The notes: generated from the sequence alone by a model not told the origin. A stretch of DNA of 18,653 nt from Bacteroidaceae bacterium (GCA_900752815.1 CAADWS010000163.1:1-18653), one strand, 5' to 3'. Positions 8,607 through 15,152 are shown, counted from the first letter of the stretch. Program-made: numbers and translations.

Positions 8607-10160
8607 TTAGTTTGTAGGTATGTCAACCTGTTTGATTACAATCTTCTCGGTGCTCTCGCTTCCTGTCCAGTTCGTGGCTCCGCTCTGCATGTTGATCAGC
8701 AGGAGCGAGCTTCCCGAAGGATCCCACTTCGGGGTATAGGCGATGCCCAACGAGAACTGCTTGTCCACGTTCTCGCCTTTCAGTGCCCTTACCCGGATTT
8801 CGTACGCTGTATCGGAAGCCACATAAGGCGGTGTCACGAGTGTGTTGACACCATCCACGTTTTGATATACCGTCAGTTCATAGTCTGCGGCTGTGGCATC
8901 AAACAGCGTGGGCTGCCATTCCTGTCTCACAGGACCTGTGATGGTGAACCTAAAAGAGTAGGTTCCCGCTGTCGATGATGCGCCGCCATTGTAGTAAACC
9001 GTCGGCTGCGCGTAGGGGGCGGTCCCTCCACCGAAAGGTTGCAGCAGTTCATAGGAAGGGTAATCGAACTCCAACTGATAATCTCCACCGTCCTCCCAGT
9101 CGGCCACATCGTATGCGACAGTTATCTTGCCGCTGTTGTGCATCAGGCAGCATACCGCATAATACTTGTTCCTTTCAATGCGTGGCATATAGACCAGACC
9201 TTCGCGCGGCTCGCTGTCGAACGTGTAGCCGATTTTGAGGATGTTTCCATGCTCATCACCCGGTGTGTTCCACGAATCGCTGCCCCAAGGGTTCTCGAAA
9301 GGATAAAAAGGAGCCCCCAGTACAGGCGTGTAGTTTTCGGGGTTCTGCCTCTCTTCGGGCGTGATATTCGTGGCCAGCGTCTTCGTTACCGGTGCTGAAG
9401 AGGGGACGAGTGAAAACTCGCCGGTACCAGTGGCGCCTGCCAGTTTCAGCGTTTCGTCGGTCTGTGGCATCAGGTAATTATACGCACGCGTTCCGGCTTC
9501 CAGCAAGGTCAGGTCCGTTACACACAGCTCTCCTGCCTCACCTGCTTCTTTGGCCGCGAACACGCCCAACTTGCCTATGGGACGCTTCAGTTGGAACGTC
9601 AAGACATCTTCCAGCGGTGTATGCCCCGAATGGCCGGGGTCGATCGGCTGACGGTTAGAAAGTTTCGAGAAGTCGATTGTTTTGGATTCCTTGCCGAACA
9701 TTGGAAGTCCGTAGGCTTGGACATCTCGTGTCAGCGTGGTAAACGTGAAATCATTTAGTTCCGCTTCCGTAGTATTTTCCGTAAAGGTTTTCTCGGCACC
9801 TGGGGTACTCATGGCCTTCTCGTTCGCGATGATGTAGAAGTCTACCGTTTCGGTAGTCAGGGAAGTCATCGTCAGATCCATCCAGAATGTAGCCGGAGTC
9901 TCCATGTCTCCGCTCCGGAACTCGTGGCCCGCCAGTTGTCCTTTTACAAAGGCATAGACACGAAGCGAGTGAATGGCCGATTCTTCGCCGGTCGGTGTGC
10001 CGTCGGTTTCGCCGACAGCGCATGTCCCTACGTTGAGCCGCACTGCCACATCGTGCCGTTCCCCGAGCGATGCGGCATCTTCCTTGACGCACCCGCACGG
10101 CAACAGGCCACAGCACACTGCTGTAACTGCCCAGTATAATATTTTTCTTGTATTCAGCAT
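8607..10160 (-). CDS. Accessory fimbrial lipoprotein (Mfa-like/FimC-like)
   Basis: A 517-aa protein with a lipoprotein-type signal ending LLPCGC (probable lipid Cys24, atypical lipobox). Then come HDVAVRLNVGTC and IHSLRVYAFVKGQLAGHE, a fimbrillin-like first domain. A second beta domain follows, with KYYAVCCLMHNSGKITVAYDVADWEDG and YELLQPFGGG. The C-terminus (about 420-517) looks like an extra beta-sandwich. Unlike the fimbrillin and the two larger tip proteins, it shows no clear VTR or VSR site after the first strand, so it may stay uncleaved. It lies 17 nt after the anchor gene and 6 nt before the 760-aa gene. Gene order anchor, this protein, larger tip proteins parallels fimB-fimC-fimD of P. 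gingivalis, but identity by descent is inference. Confidence 0.75.
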   Translation of the reverse strand: MLNTRKILYWAVTAVCCGLLPCGCVKEDAASLGERHDVAVRLNVGTCAVGETDGTPTGEESAIHSLRVYAFVKGQLAGHEFRSGDMETPATFWMDLTMTSLTTETVDFYIIANEKAMSTPGAEKTFTENTTEAELNDFTFTTLTRDVQAYGLPMFGKESKTIDFSKLSNRQPIDPGHSGHTPLEDVLTFQLKRPIGKLGVFAAKEAGEAGELCVTDLTLLEAGTRAYNYLMPQTDETLKLAGATGTGEFSLVPSSAPVTKTLATNITPEERQNPENYTPVLGAPFYPFENPWGSDSWNTPGDEHGNILKIGYTFDSEPREGLVYMPRIERNKYYAVCCLMHNSGKITVAYDVADWEDGGDYQLEFDYPSYELLQPFGGGTAPYAQPTVYYNGGASSTAGTYSFRFTITGPVRQEWQPTLFDATAADYELTVYQNVDGVNTLVTPPYVASDTAYEIRVRALKGENVDKQFSLGIAYTPKWDPSGSSLLLINMQSGATNWTGSESTEKIVIKQVDIPTN

Positions 10161-10177
10161 ATTCTTTTCGGTTCGGT

Positions 10178-11083
10178 CTAAAACTCAGGTTTCACTTGTT
10201 CGATGTACCATTCGGGTACGCTTACCGTGATTTCTCCCGACTTGAACTCGATGCGTATCGGGATGAGCACTTCATGTTTGGAACAGTCTATAATAGGATT
10301 GTCGGCAAGGAACCTGGCGAGGTTGACTTCGGCCAGCGGTTCCCCGTTCGGGGCGGCGCTCAGGCGGATGTTCACGTTCTCGTGGTTCTTGTGACGCATT
10401 ATGTTGGTACGGGCCGTGAGCAACGCTTTTCCGGCTTCGTATTCGGTTTCAAGCAAATAGTCGGTTGCCTCCCCACAGGCCCGATTCTCAAAATCGGTAC
10501 AGGGCGAGACTCCGCATATCTCAAGCACAGGCAGCGAGCCTGCGCGGGTTCCCGGGGCGGGAACTCCGGCCACTTCCACCGACAGATCGTAGTGAGAGCT
10601 GGCGAACTCTATGGTTTTGGTCTGGTTTGCCTCTTCATCACCGCTGTAAGGCAGTACGGTATAAGAGGTCGTAGCATAGTAAAGTGAATCGTTGCCGGCA
10701 ACCTGTTTCTCGTCGAAATAATCCCCGGCGGCAAAGAGCATCCGGCCGAAATCGCCCGTGGCGATGCCATCGACCTTCGTGTGGTGGGTGTTCCCCAGGC
10801 AGACAATCCGGTAGTCTCCGGCAGCGAGCGGGGGAAGCGTAGCCGTGCGGTCCTTGACCTGTTCCTCTGGTAAGATACTCGAATTGACGCATCGATTTTC
10901 TGCATCGAATACGAACATCTCCACCCGGCAGATCTTGTCGGGGAATATTTCCGTGGTGCCGTCGCCCTTGTAGCTGAGCAACAGCGTGTTCGTGCTCAGA
11001 CAGTCGTCCAGATCCTCACGGATGCAGGATGTGGCGGCTCCGGCGAGCAACGTCAGGCAGAAAACAATATTCGTCAATTTCAT
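10178..11083 (-). CDS. FimB/Mfa2 family fimbrial anchor
   Basis: A 301-aa lipoprotein with signal ending GAATSC (Cys20), followed by IREDLDDC, a hallmark start of the FimB/Mfa2 family. Two transthyretin-like domains are expected: KICRVEMFVFDAENRCV and LPPLAAGDYRIVCLGN in the first, HYDLSVEVAGVP and HENVNIRLSA in the second. Members of this family anchor the fimbrial base in the outer membrane and limit fibre length. There is no VTR-type processing site near the N-terminus, as expected for a retained anchor. The protein ends IEQVKPEF, echoing VTPEF at the fimbrillin end. Start is 67 nt after the fimbrillin gene, beyond a stable hairpin that may keep its expression below that of the fimbrillin. 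Confidence 0.9.
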   Translation of the reverse strand: MKLTNIVFCLTLLAGAATSCIREDLDDCLSTNTLLLSYKGDGTTEIFPDKICRVEMFVFDAENRCVNSSILPEEQVKDRTATLPPLAAGDYRIVCLGNTHHTKVDGIATGDFGRMLFAAGDYFDEKQVAGNDSLYYATTSYTVLPYSGDEEANQTKTIEFASSHYDLSVEVAGVPAPGTRAGSLPVLEICGVSPCTDFENRACGEATDYLLETEYEAGKALLTARTNIMRHKNHENVNIRLSAAPNGEPLAEVNLARFLADNPIIDCSKHEVLIPIRIEFKSGEITVSVPEWYIEQVKPEF

Positions 11084-11107
11084 ATATATGTGATTGAAGT
11101 GTTAAAG

Positions 11108-11140
11108 GATAGACAGGGCGGAACTTTCGCCCTGCCTATC
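11108..11140 (-). promoter_or_regulatory. Hairpin between fimbrillin and anchor genes
   Basis: On the minus-strand RNA, GATAGGCAGGGCG (11140-11128) pairs with CGCCCTGTCTATC (11120-11108) across a 7-nt loop: 13 bp including one G-U. The T-run behind it is short (CTTTAAC), so it would be a leaky terminator or a 3' stabilising structure for the fimbrillin message. It lies 10 nt after the fimbrillin stop codon and 24 nt before the anchor start. This placement fits a device for making much more fibre subunit than anchor. Confidence 0.7.
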
Positions 11141-11150
11141 GGGTTATCAA

Positions 11151-12278
11151 TTAAAATTCAGGTGTGACAGGAACTACATCCCAGCTCATGACGTCAACAG
11201 TTACCTCCACACATTTTTGAGGATTATCCAAATCCTCATCGCTAAATGCAAAGTTCATGACGTAAATCTTGGCGAAATCTGCTGTAACAGCAGGAGTGAA
11301 TGTACTGGTAGCCAAGTAAAGAGGAACCTTAGTTCCTTCATTTGTTGTACCAATCAATTTTACAAGAACTTGAGGATGGTTAGTATTTCCAATATTATTA
11401 TCTTTAGGAAAGAAGTGGTATGCAGGACGGACATTGCCTTTCTCGTAGGAATGCTTATACTGTGTATTTTCATCCAATGTAACCAAAGGCAAGGTGGTTG
11501 CAGGACTCTCTGTTGAGGTAAATTCATCGTTATACCACGCATCAGCAGCTGTCTCGAAAAGGCCGAATATAGAACCGGGGTTAATATCGGAGTTCTGTAT
11601 GTCACTGGCTGTTCCTCCCTGACGGTCTGCTTTCCCGAAATAGTTGTTCAACATGACCTGCTGAACTTCAATACTCTTGTACTTACGCTGACCTTGAGTA
11701 GGAGCTGTATACTCAAATTTACCGATTTCAATTCTGGATACACGCGGTTCAAGCACTACCTTCGCTTTGTAAAGCGGGTGTCCTGCCTCGTCTTGACCGG
11801 ACACAGAAGTCAACTCGACTTCTTTATAAAGGTCTAGATCAGTCGGATTTTGCTGTTCGGCGATTATCAGGTCTTTTTTCAAATCTACATAAGTAGATGC
11901 ATTTATTTGACTACCGTTGTTACCTACAACGATTACCTTGTTCACCTCAGCAGGTAAAAAATGGAATACCTTATCTGCGCGGTCGTCAAAATTACTTTTA
12001 TTGCTGAAGTAGTGGGTTGCCTCAGTTCCTTCGATTGTTTTTCCTTTATACAGGGTAGTTCCGTCTGTAAAGAATACCTGTAAATCTGTCAAAGAAACCT
12101 TTGAGTTGTCTTCTACCTCTTGACCGGCGCCTCTGGTTACTGGAATCACATTAGACAGGTCAATGCTTACACTCTTTGGGGTGTTGTCCAACTGTCCCAT
12201 TTCATCGTCTTTGTTGTCACATGCAACAAACGTCATTGAAGCAGCTAAAGCTGTCAATAAAAAACTCTTGACTTTCAT
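11151..12278 (-). CDS. Major fimbrillin (FimA/Mfa1-like shaft subunit)
   Basis: A 375-aa protein with lipoprotein signal ending TFVAC (Cys20). The first strand reads SVSIDLSNVIPVTR, with Arg49 where type V (Bacteroidales) fimbrillins are trimmed to open the donor-strand groove. Then come VSLTDLQVFFTDG and KVFHFLPAEVNKVIVVGNN of the N-terminal domain, and RVSRIEIGKFEY and QVMLNNYFGKAD of the C-terminal domain. It ends FSDEDLDNPQKCVEVTVDVM then SWDVVPVTPEF, a likely donor strand. The size and its place directly before the FimB/Mfa2 anchor point to the shaft subunit. The gene is AT-richer than its neighbours (26/60 GC in line 11401 against 39/60 in line 13201 of the upstream gene), as is usual for a diversifying antigen. 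The leader has AACAAAAAG before ATG and no strong Shine-Dalgarno. Confidence 0.88.
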   Translation of the reverse strand: MKVKSFLLTALAASMTFVACDNKDDEMGQLDNTPKSVSIDLSNVIPVTRGAGQEVEDNSKVSLTDLQVFFTDGTTLYKGKTIEGTEATHYFSNKSNFDDRADKVFHFLPAEVNKVIVVGNNGSQINASTYVDLKKDLIIAEQQNPTDLDLYKEVELTSVSGQDEAGHPLYKAKVVLEPRVSRIEIGKFEYTAPTQGQRKYKSIEVQQVMLNNYFGKADRQGGTASDIQNSDINPGSIFGLFETAADAWYNDEFTSTESPATTLPLVTLDENTQYKHSYEKGNVRPAYHFFPKDNNIGNTNHPQVLVKLIGTTNEGTKVPLYLATSTFTPAVTADFAKIYVMNFAFSDEDLDNPQKCVEVTVDVMSWDVVPVTPEF

Positions 12279-12338
12279 CTTTTTGTTATTTAAAAATTAG
12301 TAAAAAGGTTTTTATAACTTCTCGCTTATGGATTTTGT

Positions 12339-13826
12339 CTACAACTGGTCGATGACCTGCCGCACCTCTTCGAGGTTATGCCGGGCAGTCGCGGAGCCTG
12401 CCTCCGAAGCACGGCGGAACACATCCTCCGCCTTGTCGTATTGTCCGGCCCCGGCGTATGCCACACCGAGGGTGGAGAGCAGTTCTGCCGACCGCGCGGT
12501 GACTTCCGATTTCTCGAGCAGCTCCACCGCCTTGGCATACTCCTCACGGGAGATGGCGTTCACGGCATTCTCATTGAGTGCGGAGGGCGAAGCGGGGAAA
12601 TAGCGTAAGGCGGTGGCCATCACCTTGTCGTACCCGGGCGTGCCTTTCCCGTAGGAATCGGCCACCTTGTACATTTCCGACAGGCTCAGGAGGTCGGGAC
12701 GCTCATCGACCATGCGGCGAGCCTCTTCGAGGTTAAAGTTGCGCACGTTGTACTCGATGCGGTACTCGTTGCGGCGCAACGCGGGGTATATCTCGGTGAG
12801 CAGCCTGTGGTAAATGGTCGGCGGCACGAGTTTCTGGAGTTGCAGCTCGCAGAAATCCCGTTCGTCGGGGTAACGTTCGATGATTTCATATACCTCGTCG
12901 CGTTTCAGCAGGTTCGGGAAGTCGCCGAGCACACGGACGAAACCTTCCCAGTCCTCACCCTTCCAGTCCACGTGGAGCATCTCGGGAGCGATAGCGTCGT
13001 AACGGCGGATATAGTCGGCCAGCGCCTTGGCGCGGTTCTCGGACAAGGCCATATTGTGCGCCATGCTGCCTTCGGGAGAAGCGTAACCGGTGATGTAGAT
13101 ACCGATAATCCTGACGTCGGTATTTTTCTTTACCAGCTCGATGGAGTTGGAAACGGTGTCCAGTTCGGCACGGTTGTTCTTGAATCCGGGCAATATATTA
13201 TAACTGTCCTGCCGGAACTGCAGCCGGGCGGTGCGGGTTTCGGCACGCACTTTCACGGGTTCAGGTTCAGGGGCTATGCTGTCGAGCTTGTAATCGGGGA
13301 CATAGGCAGGAAGTATGCCCGCCCACAAGGACTGCTCCGCCTTGCCCTTGTCGCAGTTCACGCAGCCGTGTACCTCTTCGCGGATTTTGATCCGCCCGTC
13401 GAGCATCCAACGCTCGTAGGGCACGGTGGCCGCATAATCGTAATGCTGCCCCTTGCTGCTGTGGCGTATGATTACCTGTGCGGAATCATTGTGGAAAGGG
13501 GGAAGCTCCACGCTTTCGAGCCGCTGCGCCCGCAAGTAAACCTTGTGGCGGGTCTTGCCATCGATGACTATCGGGGGAAAGGTCACCTCGCGGCTACTGT
13601 CCGCCGACATGAGTACGGGTGTCAGTGCTACGGTGTGCTGCGTACGGATTTTCGCCTTGCTCAAATCGACGGACATCGTCAGCTCTACCGTGCGGCCCTG
13701 CTTGACGACCCCTCCCTGACGAATCCCGATCAGAGGCAAGTAACTGGTTTCGTTCTCGGCATGCAACATCATGGGACAACATGCCAATATCAGCAATAAT
13801 AGGATGTATATGCGTCTCATAGTCAT
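12339..13826 (-). CDS. DUF3868 protein with OmpA-like and TPR domains
   Basis: A 495-aa protein with a Sec signal (MTMRRIYILLLLILACC, cleavage probably after LHA) and no lipobox. Residues about 28-165 match DUF3868, a beta region of fimbrial-locus proteins, including CVNC at 154-157. Residues about 200-300 form an OmpA-like peptidoglycan-binding domain (IIGIYITGYASPEGSMAHN, then ALSENRAKALADYI). Residues about 400-490 look like TPR units (EYAKAVELLEKSEV, LLSTLGVAYAGAGQYDKAED). It may link the outer-membrane assembly site to peptidoglycan. It starts 7 nt after the DUF3575 gene and sits 60 nt before the fimbrillin gene, the usual arrangement for Bacteroidales fimbrial operons. The exact assembly role is unproven. 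Confidence 0.85.
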   Translation of the reverse strand: MTMRRIYILLLLILACCPMMLHAENETSYLPLIGIRQGGVVKQGRTVELTMSVDLSKAKIRTQHTVALTPVLMSADSSREVTFPPIVIDGKTRHKVYLRAQRLESVELPPFHNDSAQVIIRHSSKGQHYDYAATVPYERWMLDGRIKIREEVHGCVNCDKGKAEQSLWAGILPAYVPDYKLDSIAPEPEPVKVRAETRTARLQFRQDSYNILPGFKNNRAELDTVSNSIELVKKNTDVRIIGIYITGYASPEGSMAHNMALSENRAKALADYIRRYDAIAPEMLHVDWKGEDWEGFVRVLGDFPNLLKRDEVYEIIERYPDERDFCELQLQKLVPPTIYHRLLTEIYPALRRNEYRIEYNVRNFNLEEARRMVDERPDLLSLSEMYKVADSYGKGTPGYDKVMATALRYFPASPSALNENAVNAISREEYAKAVELLEKSEVTARSAELLSTLGVAYAGAGQYDKAEDVFRRASEAGSATARHNLEEVRQVIDQL

Positions 13827-13833
13827 TTTCTTG

Positions 13834-14409
13834 TTATTTGATTATATATATCAGGGAGATGCCCGCCTTGGTCGGGCCGAAATAATGCTTGTCCTTGTTG
13901 CCCTTGAACTTGCCGCAAGTGGCACACTCGTACTTATCGTATTGCGTGTAGATGTAACCCAGACCGATCGTGGCTTCGAGGTTCCAGCGTTTGCCTAAAA
14001 TCCATGAGTAGCCATACGACAATCCGAGACCCGTAGCCCAGCCCTGATAACGGTGATCCTTCGTGGACTTGCTTTGGAACGGGATTCTCACGCCACTGAT
14101 GTTGTAGAACGCGTAACCGCTGTGCAGGCCGAAGAAATGGCCGTTATAGCGTTCGCAGAGCCAGTAACGGAACTCCGGCATTACCATCCAGTGTTTGATT
14201 TTCTTGTTCTTGTCCTTATTCAGCGTCCACGGGTTGTAGGCACCCGTGAGGTCGAGGGTCGTGCGTTTGCCCAGCCCAAATTCCAGACTCAAGTTGGGCG
14301 TGGTACTTGACCAATACAATAGATTGGTCTTTACTGCGATATCCTGCGCTTTGACAGTGCCCGTGCACCAACAAACCGCAAGAAAAACACCGAAGATCAA
14401 TTTTTTCAT
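13834..14409 (-). CDS. DUF3575 outer-membrane protein, first gene of fimbrial operon
   Basis: A 191-aa protein with a Sec signal peptide (cleavage probably after TVKA, residue 21). Amphipathic strands follow with the DUF3575 hallmarks: DIAVKTNLLYWSSTTPNLSL, FGLGKRTTLDLTGAYNPW, HWMVMPEFRYW, FGLHSGYAFYN, YGYSWILGKRWNLEATIGLG and YFGPTKAGISLIYIIK. The family is predicted to form a small outer-membrane beta-barrel and commonly opens fimbrial operons next to a DUF3868 gene. A CATC pair lies at 162-165. A good AAGGA Shine-Dalgarno sits 5 nt before the ATG. The start is about 64 nt from the nearest inversion site, so its transcription depends on the orientation of the 14473-14690 segment. Confidence 0.85.
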   Translation of the reverse strand: MKKLIFGVFLAVCWCTGTVKAQDIAVKTNLLYWSSTTPNLSLEFGLGKRTTLDLTGAYNPWTLNKDKNKKIKHWMVMPEFRYWLCERYNGHFFGLHSGYAFYNISGVRIPFQSKSTKDHRYQGWATGLGLSYGYSWILGKRWNLEATIGLGYIYTQYDKYECATCGKFKGNKDKHYFGPTKAGISLIYIIK

Positions 14410-14438
14410 ATTTTCCTTATTCTTGTTATCTCATTCGG

Positions 14439-14452
14439 GCCGGAAAACCGGC
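14439..14452 (-). promoter_or_regulatory. Leader hairpin GCCGG-TTTT-CCGGC
   Basis: A perfect 5-bp GC stem with a 4-nt loop lies 30 nt upstream of the DUF3575 start, in the part of the leader that does not invert. It would be the first structure in the fimbrial mRNA in the ON state. No T-run follows, so it is not a terminator. An effect on stability or translation is possible but speculative. Confidence 0.3.
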
Positions 14453-14472
14453 ACGTCAACTCCCAAACCAAT

Positions 14473-14493
14473 ACTTCTCTCCGAAAGAGAAGT
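14473..14493 (+). repeat. Inversion site B (left half-pair, spacer CCGAA)
   Basis: A perfect 8-bp palindromic arm pair, ACTTCTCT and AGAGAAGT, around the 5-bp spacer CCGAA. It is the most symmetric of the sites in the window and lies 64 nt from the start codon of the first fimbrial gene. Its inverted partner is at 14670-14690. Confidence 0.8.
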
Positions 14494-14650
14494 GGTAGCG
14501 TATAACATTGATGATAAGTGGCTGAAAAACAGATTATGTTCGGTTCGAGCGACTGGGAATGCTTAACATTCATTGAAGTAGAACCGGTTTAGAACTCGGA
14601 TTGAGACTTAAAAAACAAGCTGTTTATGCCGTTATAATCAATAAAATACG

Positions 14651-14658
14651 TATATTTG
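14651..14658 (+). promoter_or_regulatory. Bacteroidetes -7 element TATATTTG, pointing away from operon
   Basis: An exact match to TAnnTTTG. The sequence upstream is AT-rich (14626-14650), but a clean -33 TTTG at 19-21 nt spacing is not visible. Initiation would be near 14665, just before site C. In the present orientation it transcribes rightward into 14690-14840, where there is a hairpin but no gene on that strand. Confidence 0.7.
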
Positions 14659-14669
14659 CACCGTCAAAT

Positions 14670-14690
14670 ACTTCTCTTTCGGAGAGAAAC
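14670..14690 (-). repeat. Inversion site C (right half-pair, spacer CCGAA inverted)
   Basis: ACTTCTCT, TTCGG, AGAGAAAC; the reverse complement shares 19 of 21 bases with site B. Together with its left flank (14665-14669, CAAAT) it is also nearly identical, in direct orientation, to site A at 1-27: 22 of the first 24 bases match, the two differences lying inside the spacer. Confidence 0.8.
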
Positions 14691-14700
14691 GGGCAAATAC

Positions 14701-14817
14701 TCAACAGTTTATCGCCTTGGCGGGATTTTCCCGCACTATTTCAACGACTTGTTTTTTAAACTCCAATGGTTGCTCTCTGAAGTTTGGCAAAACATTTTTT
14801 CGGTTGCATGATTCCTG
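14701..14817 (-). pseudogene. Possible HTH/transposase-like gene fragment
   Basis: Between stops at 14818-14820 and 14701-14703 the minus strand encodes about 38 residues, including NVLPNFREQPLEFKKQVVEI and VRENPAKAI. The F.KQVVE.VREN pattern resembles the start of transposase OrfA-type helix-turn-helix proteins. There is no ATG in the frame and no continuation, so if real it is a relic lying between the two switches. It would be transcribed only if the second segment were flipped. Confidence is low. Confidence 0.22.
14720..14734 (+). promoter_or_regulatory. Hairpin GCGGGA-TTT-TCCCGC downstream of OFF promoter
   Basis: A perfect 6-bp GC-rich stem with a 3-nt loop, about 55 nt downstream of the expected start of the OFF-oriented promoter. 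No T-run follows on either strand, so it is at best a weak terminator or pause. It would also lie in the path of any leftward transcript from segment 2. Confidence 0.35.
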
Positions 14818-15014
14818 TCAAATCATTCCGTCTCCTGTCTGTCTCTTTTTAAGAAAAATACCGTTCAGGAAAAGACCTGGTTTTCTACTGTTTATTTTTT
14901 GAACGGTAATTTTTACTAAACAAATCGCAAATGCCCGCTTAACGGCTCATCTGTTTTTTCATTCTGACGGACAATAAATTTCGTTAATCGTGAAGCGCTT
15001 ATTTGATTTTTGCG

Positions 15015-15022
15015 TATCTTTG
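15015..15022 (+). promoter_or_regulatory. Bacteroidetes -7 element TATCTTTG in segment 2
   Basis: An exact TAnnTTTG match 12 nt before site D, the same geometry as the TATATTTG and site C pair (11 nt). No clear -33 TTTG is seen at the usual distance. Transcription would begin near 15029 and meet the intrinsic terminator at 15085-15108, giving an RNA of about 80 nt. Confidence 0.6.
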
Positions 15023-15034
15023 CACTTGCAAAAT

Positions 15035-15055
15035 ACTTCTCTTAAAAAGAGATGT
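15035..15055 (+). repeat. Inversion site D (spacer TAAAA)
   Basis: Arms ACTTCTCT and AGAGATGT around TAAAA. The left arm and the preceding AAAT are identical to those of sites A and C; the spacer differs. Its likely partner is the degenerate inverted copy at 14839-14859. Confidence 0.6.
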
Positions 15056-15084
15056 TTTAAATTGCACAACTTTTCAGTTTCTAT

Positions 15085-15108
15085 AGCCATTTTCCGAATG
15101 GCTTTTTT
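15085..15108 (+). terminator. Intrinsic terminator downstream of switch 2
   Basis: Stem AGCCATT (15085-15091), loop TTCCG, AATGGCT (15097-15103), then a T-run to 15108. It is a textbook rho-independent terminator on the plus strand. It would stop rightward transcription from the segment 2 promoter before it runs antisense into the recombinase gene. Confidence 0.8.
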
Positions 15109-15152
15109 GCTGTCCGTACGGTGTGCGGGTATTATGCAAATCTTTCTCCCGA

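Larger units (their letters stand above)
14473..14690. other. Invertible promoter segment 1 (fimbrial switch)
   Basis: The left site at 14473-14493 is ACTTCTCT, CCGAA, AGAGAAGT. The right site at 14670-14690 is ACTTCTCT, TTCGG, AGAGAAAC. They are inverted copies matching 19 of 21 bases, with identical spacers when aligned. The 176 bp between them contain one good promoter, TATATTTG at 14651-14658, pointing right, away from the fimbrial operon. Inversion about the spacers would bring it to near 14505, facing left, with a start site about 90 nt before the DUF3575 ATG. The given orientation is therefore read as OFF. The adjacent tyrosine recombinase gene is the obvious candidate enzyme. Confidence 0.82.
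14841..15055. other. Invertible promoter segment 2
   Basis: The right site at 15035-15055 is ACTTCTCT, TAAAA, AGAGATGT. A degenerate inverted partner at 14839-14859 reads CTGTCTCT, TTTTA, AGAAAAAT. They share an exact 13-bp core (14842-14854 with 15040-15052), including the whole spacer, and 16 of 21 bases overall. The promoter TATCTTTG at 15015-15022 points right. Inversion would place it near 14872 facing left, about 460 nt before the fimbrial operon. The segment also holds the inverted repeat TACCGTTCA/TGAACGGTA (14859-14867 and 14900-14908), which could be an operator or hairpin. The degenerate left site makes activity less certain than for segment 1. Confidence 0.55.

Noticed and set aside
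2125..10700. Long plus-strand open frames opposite the fimbrial genes, up to 435 codons
   Set aside because: They are antisense shadows of well-supported minus-strand genes with signal peptides and family motifs; they show no domains of their own.
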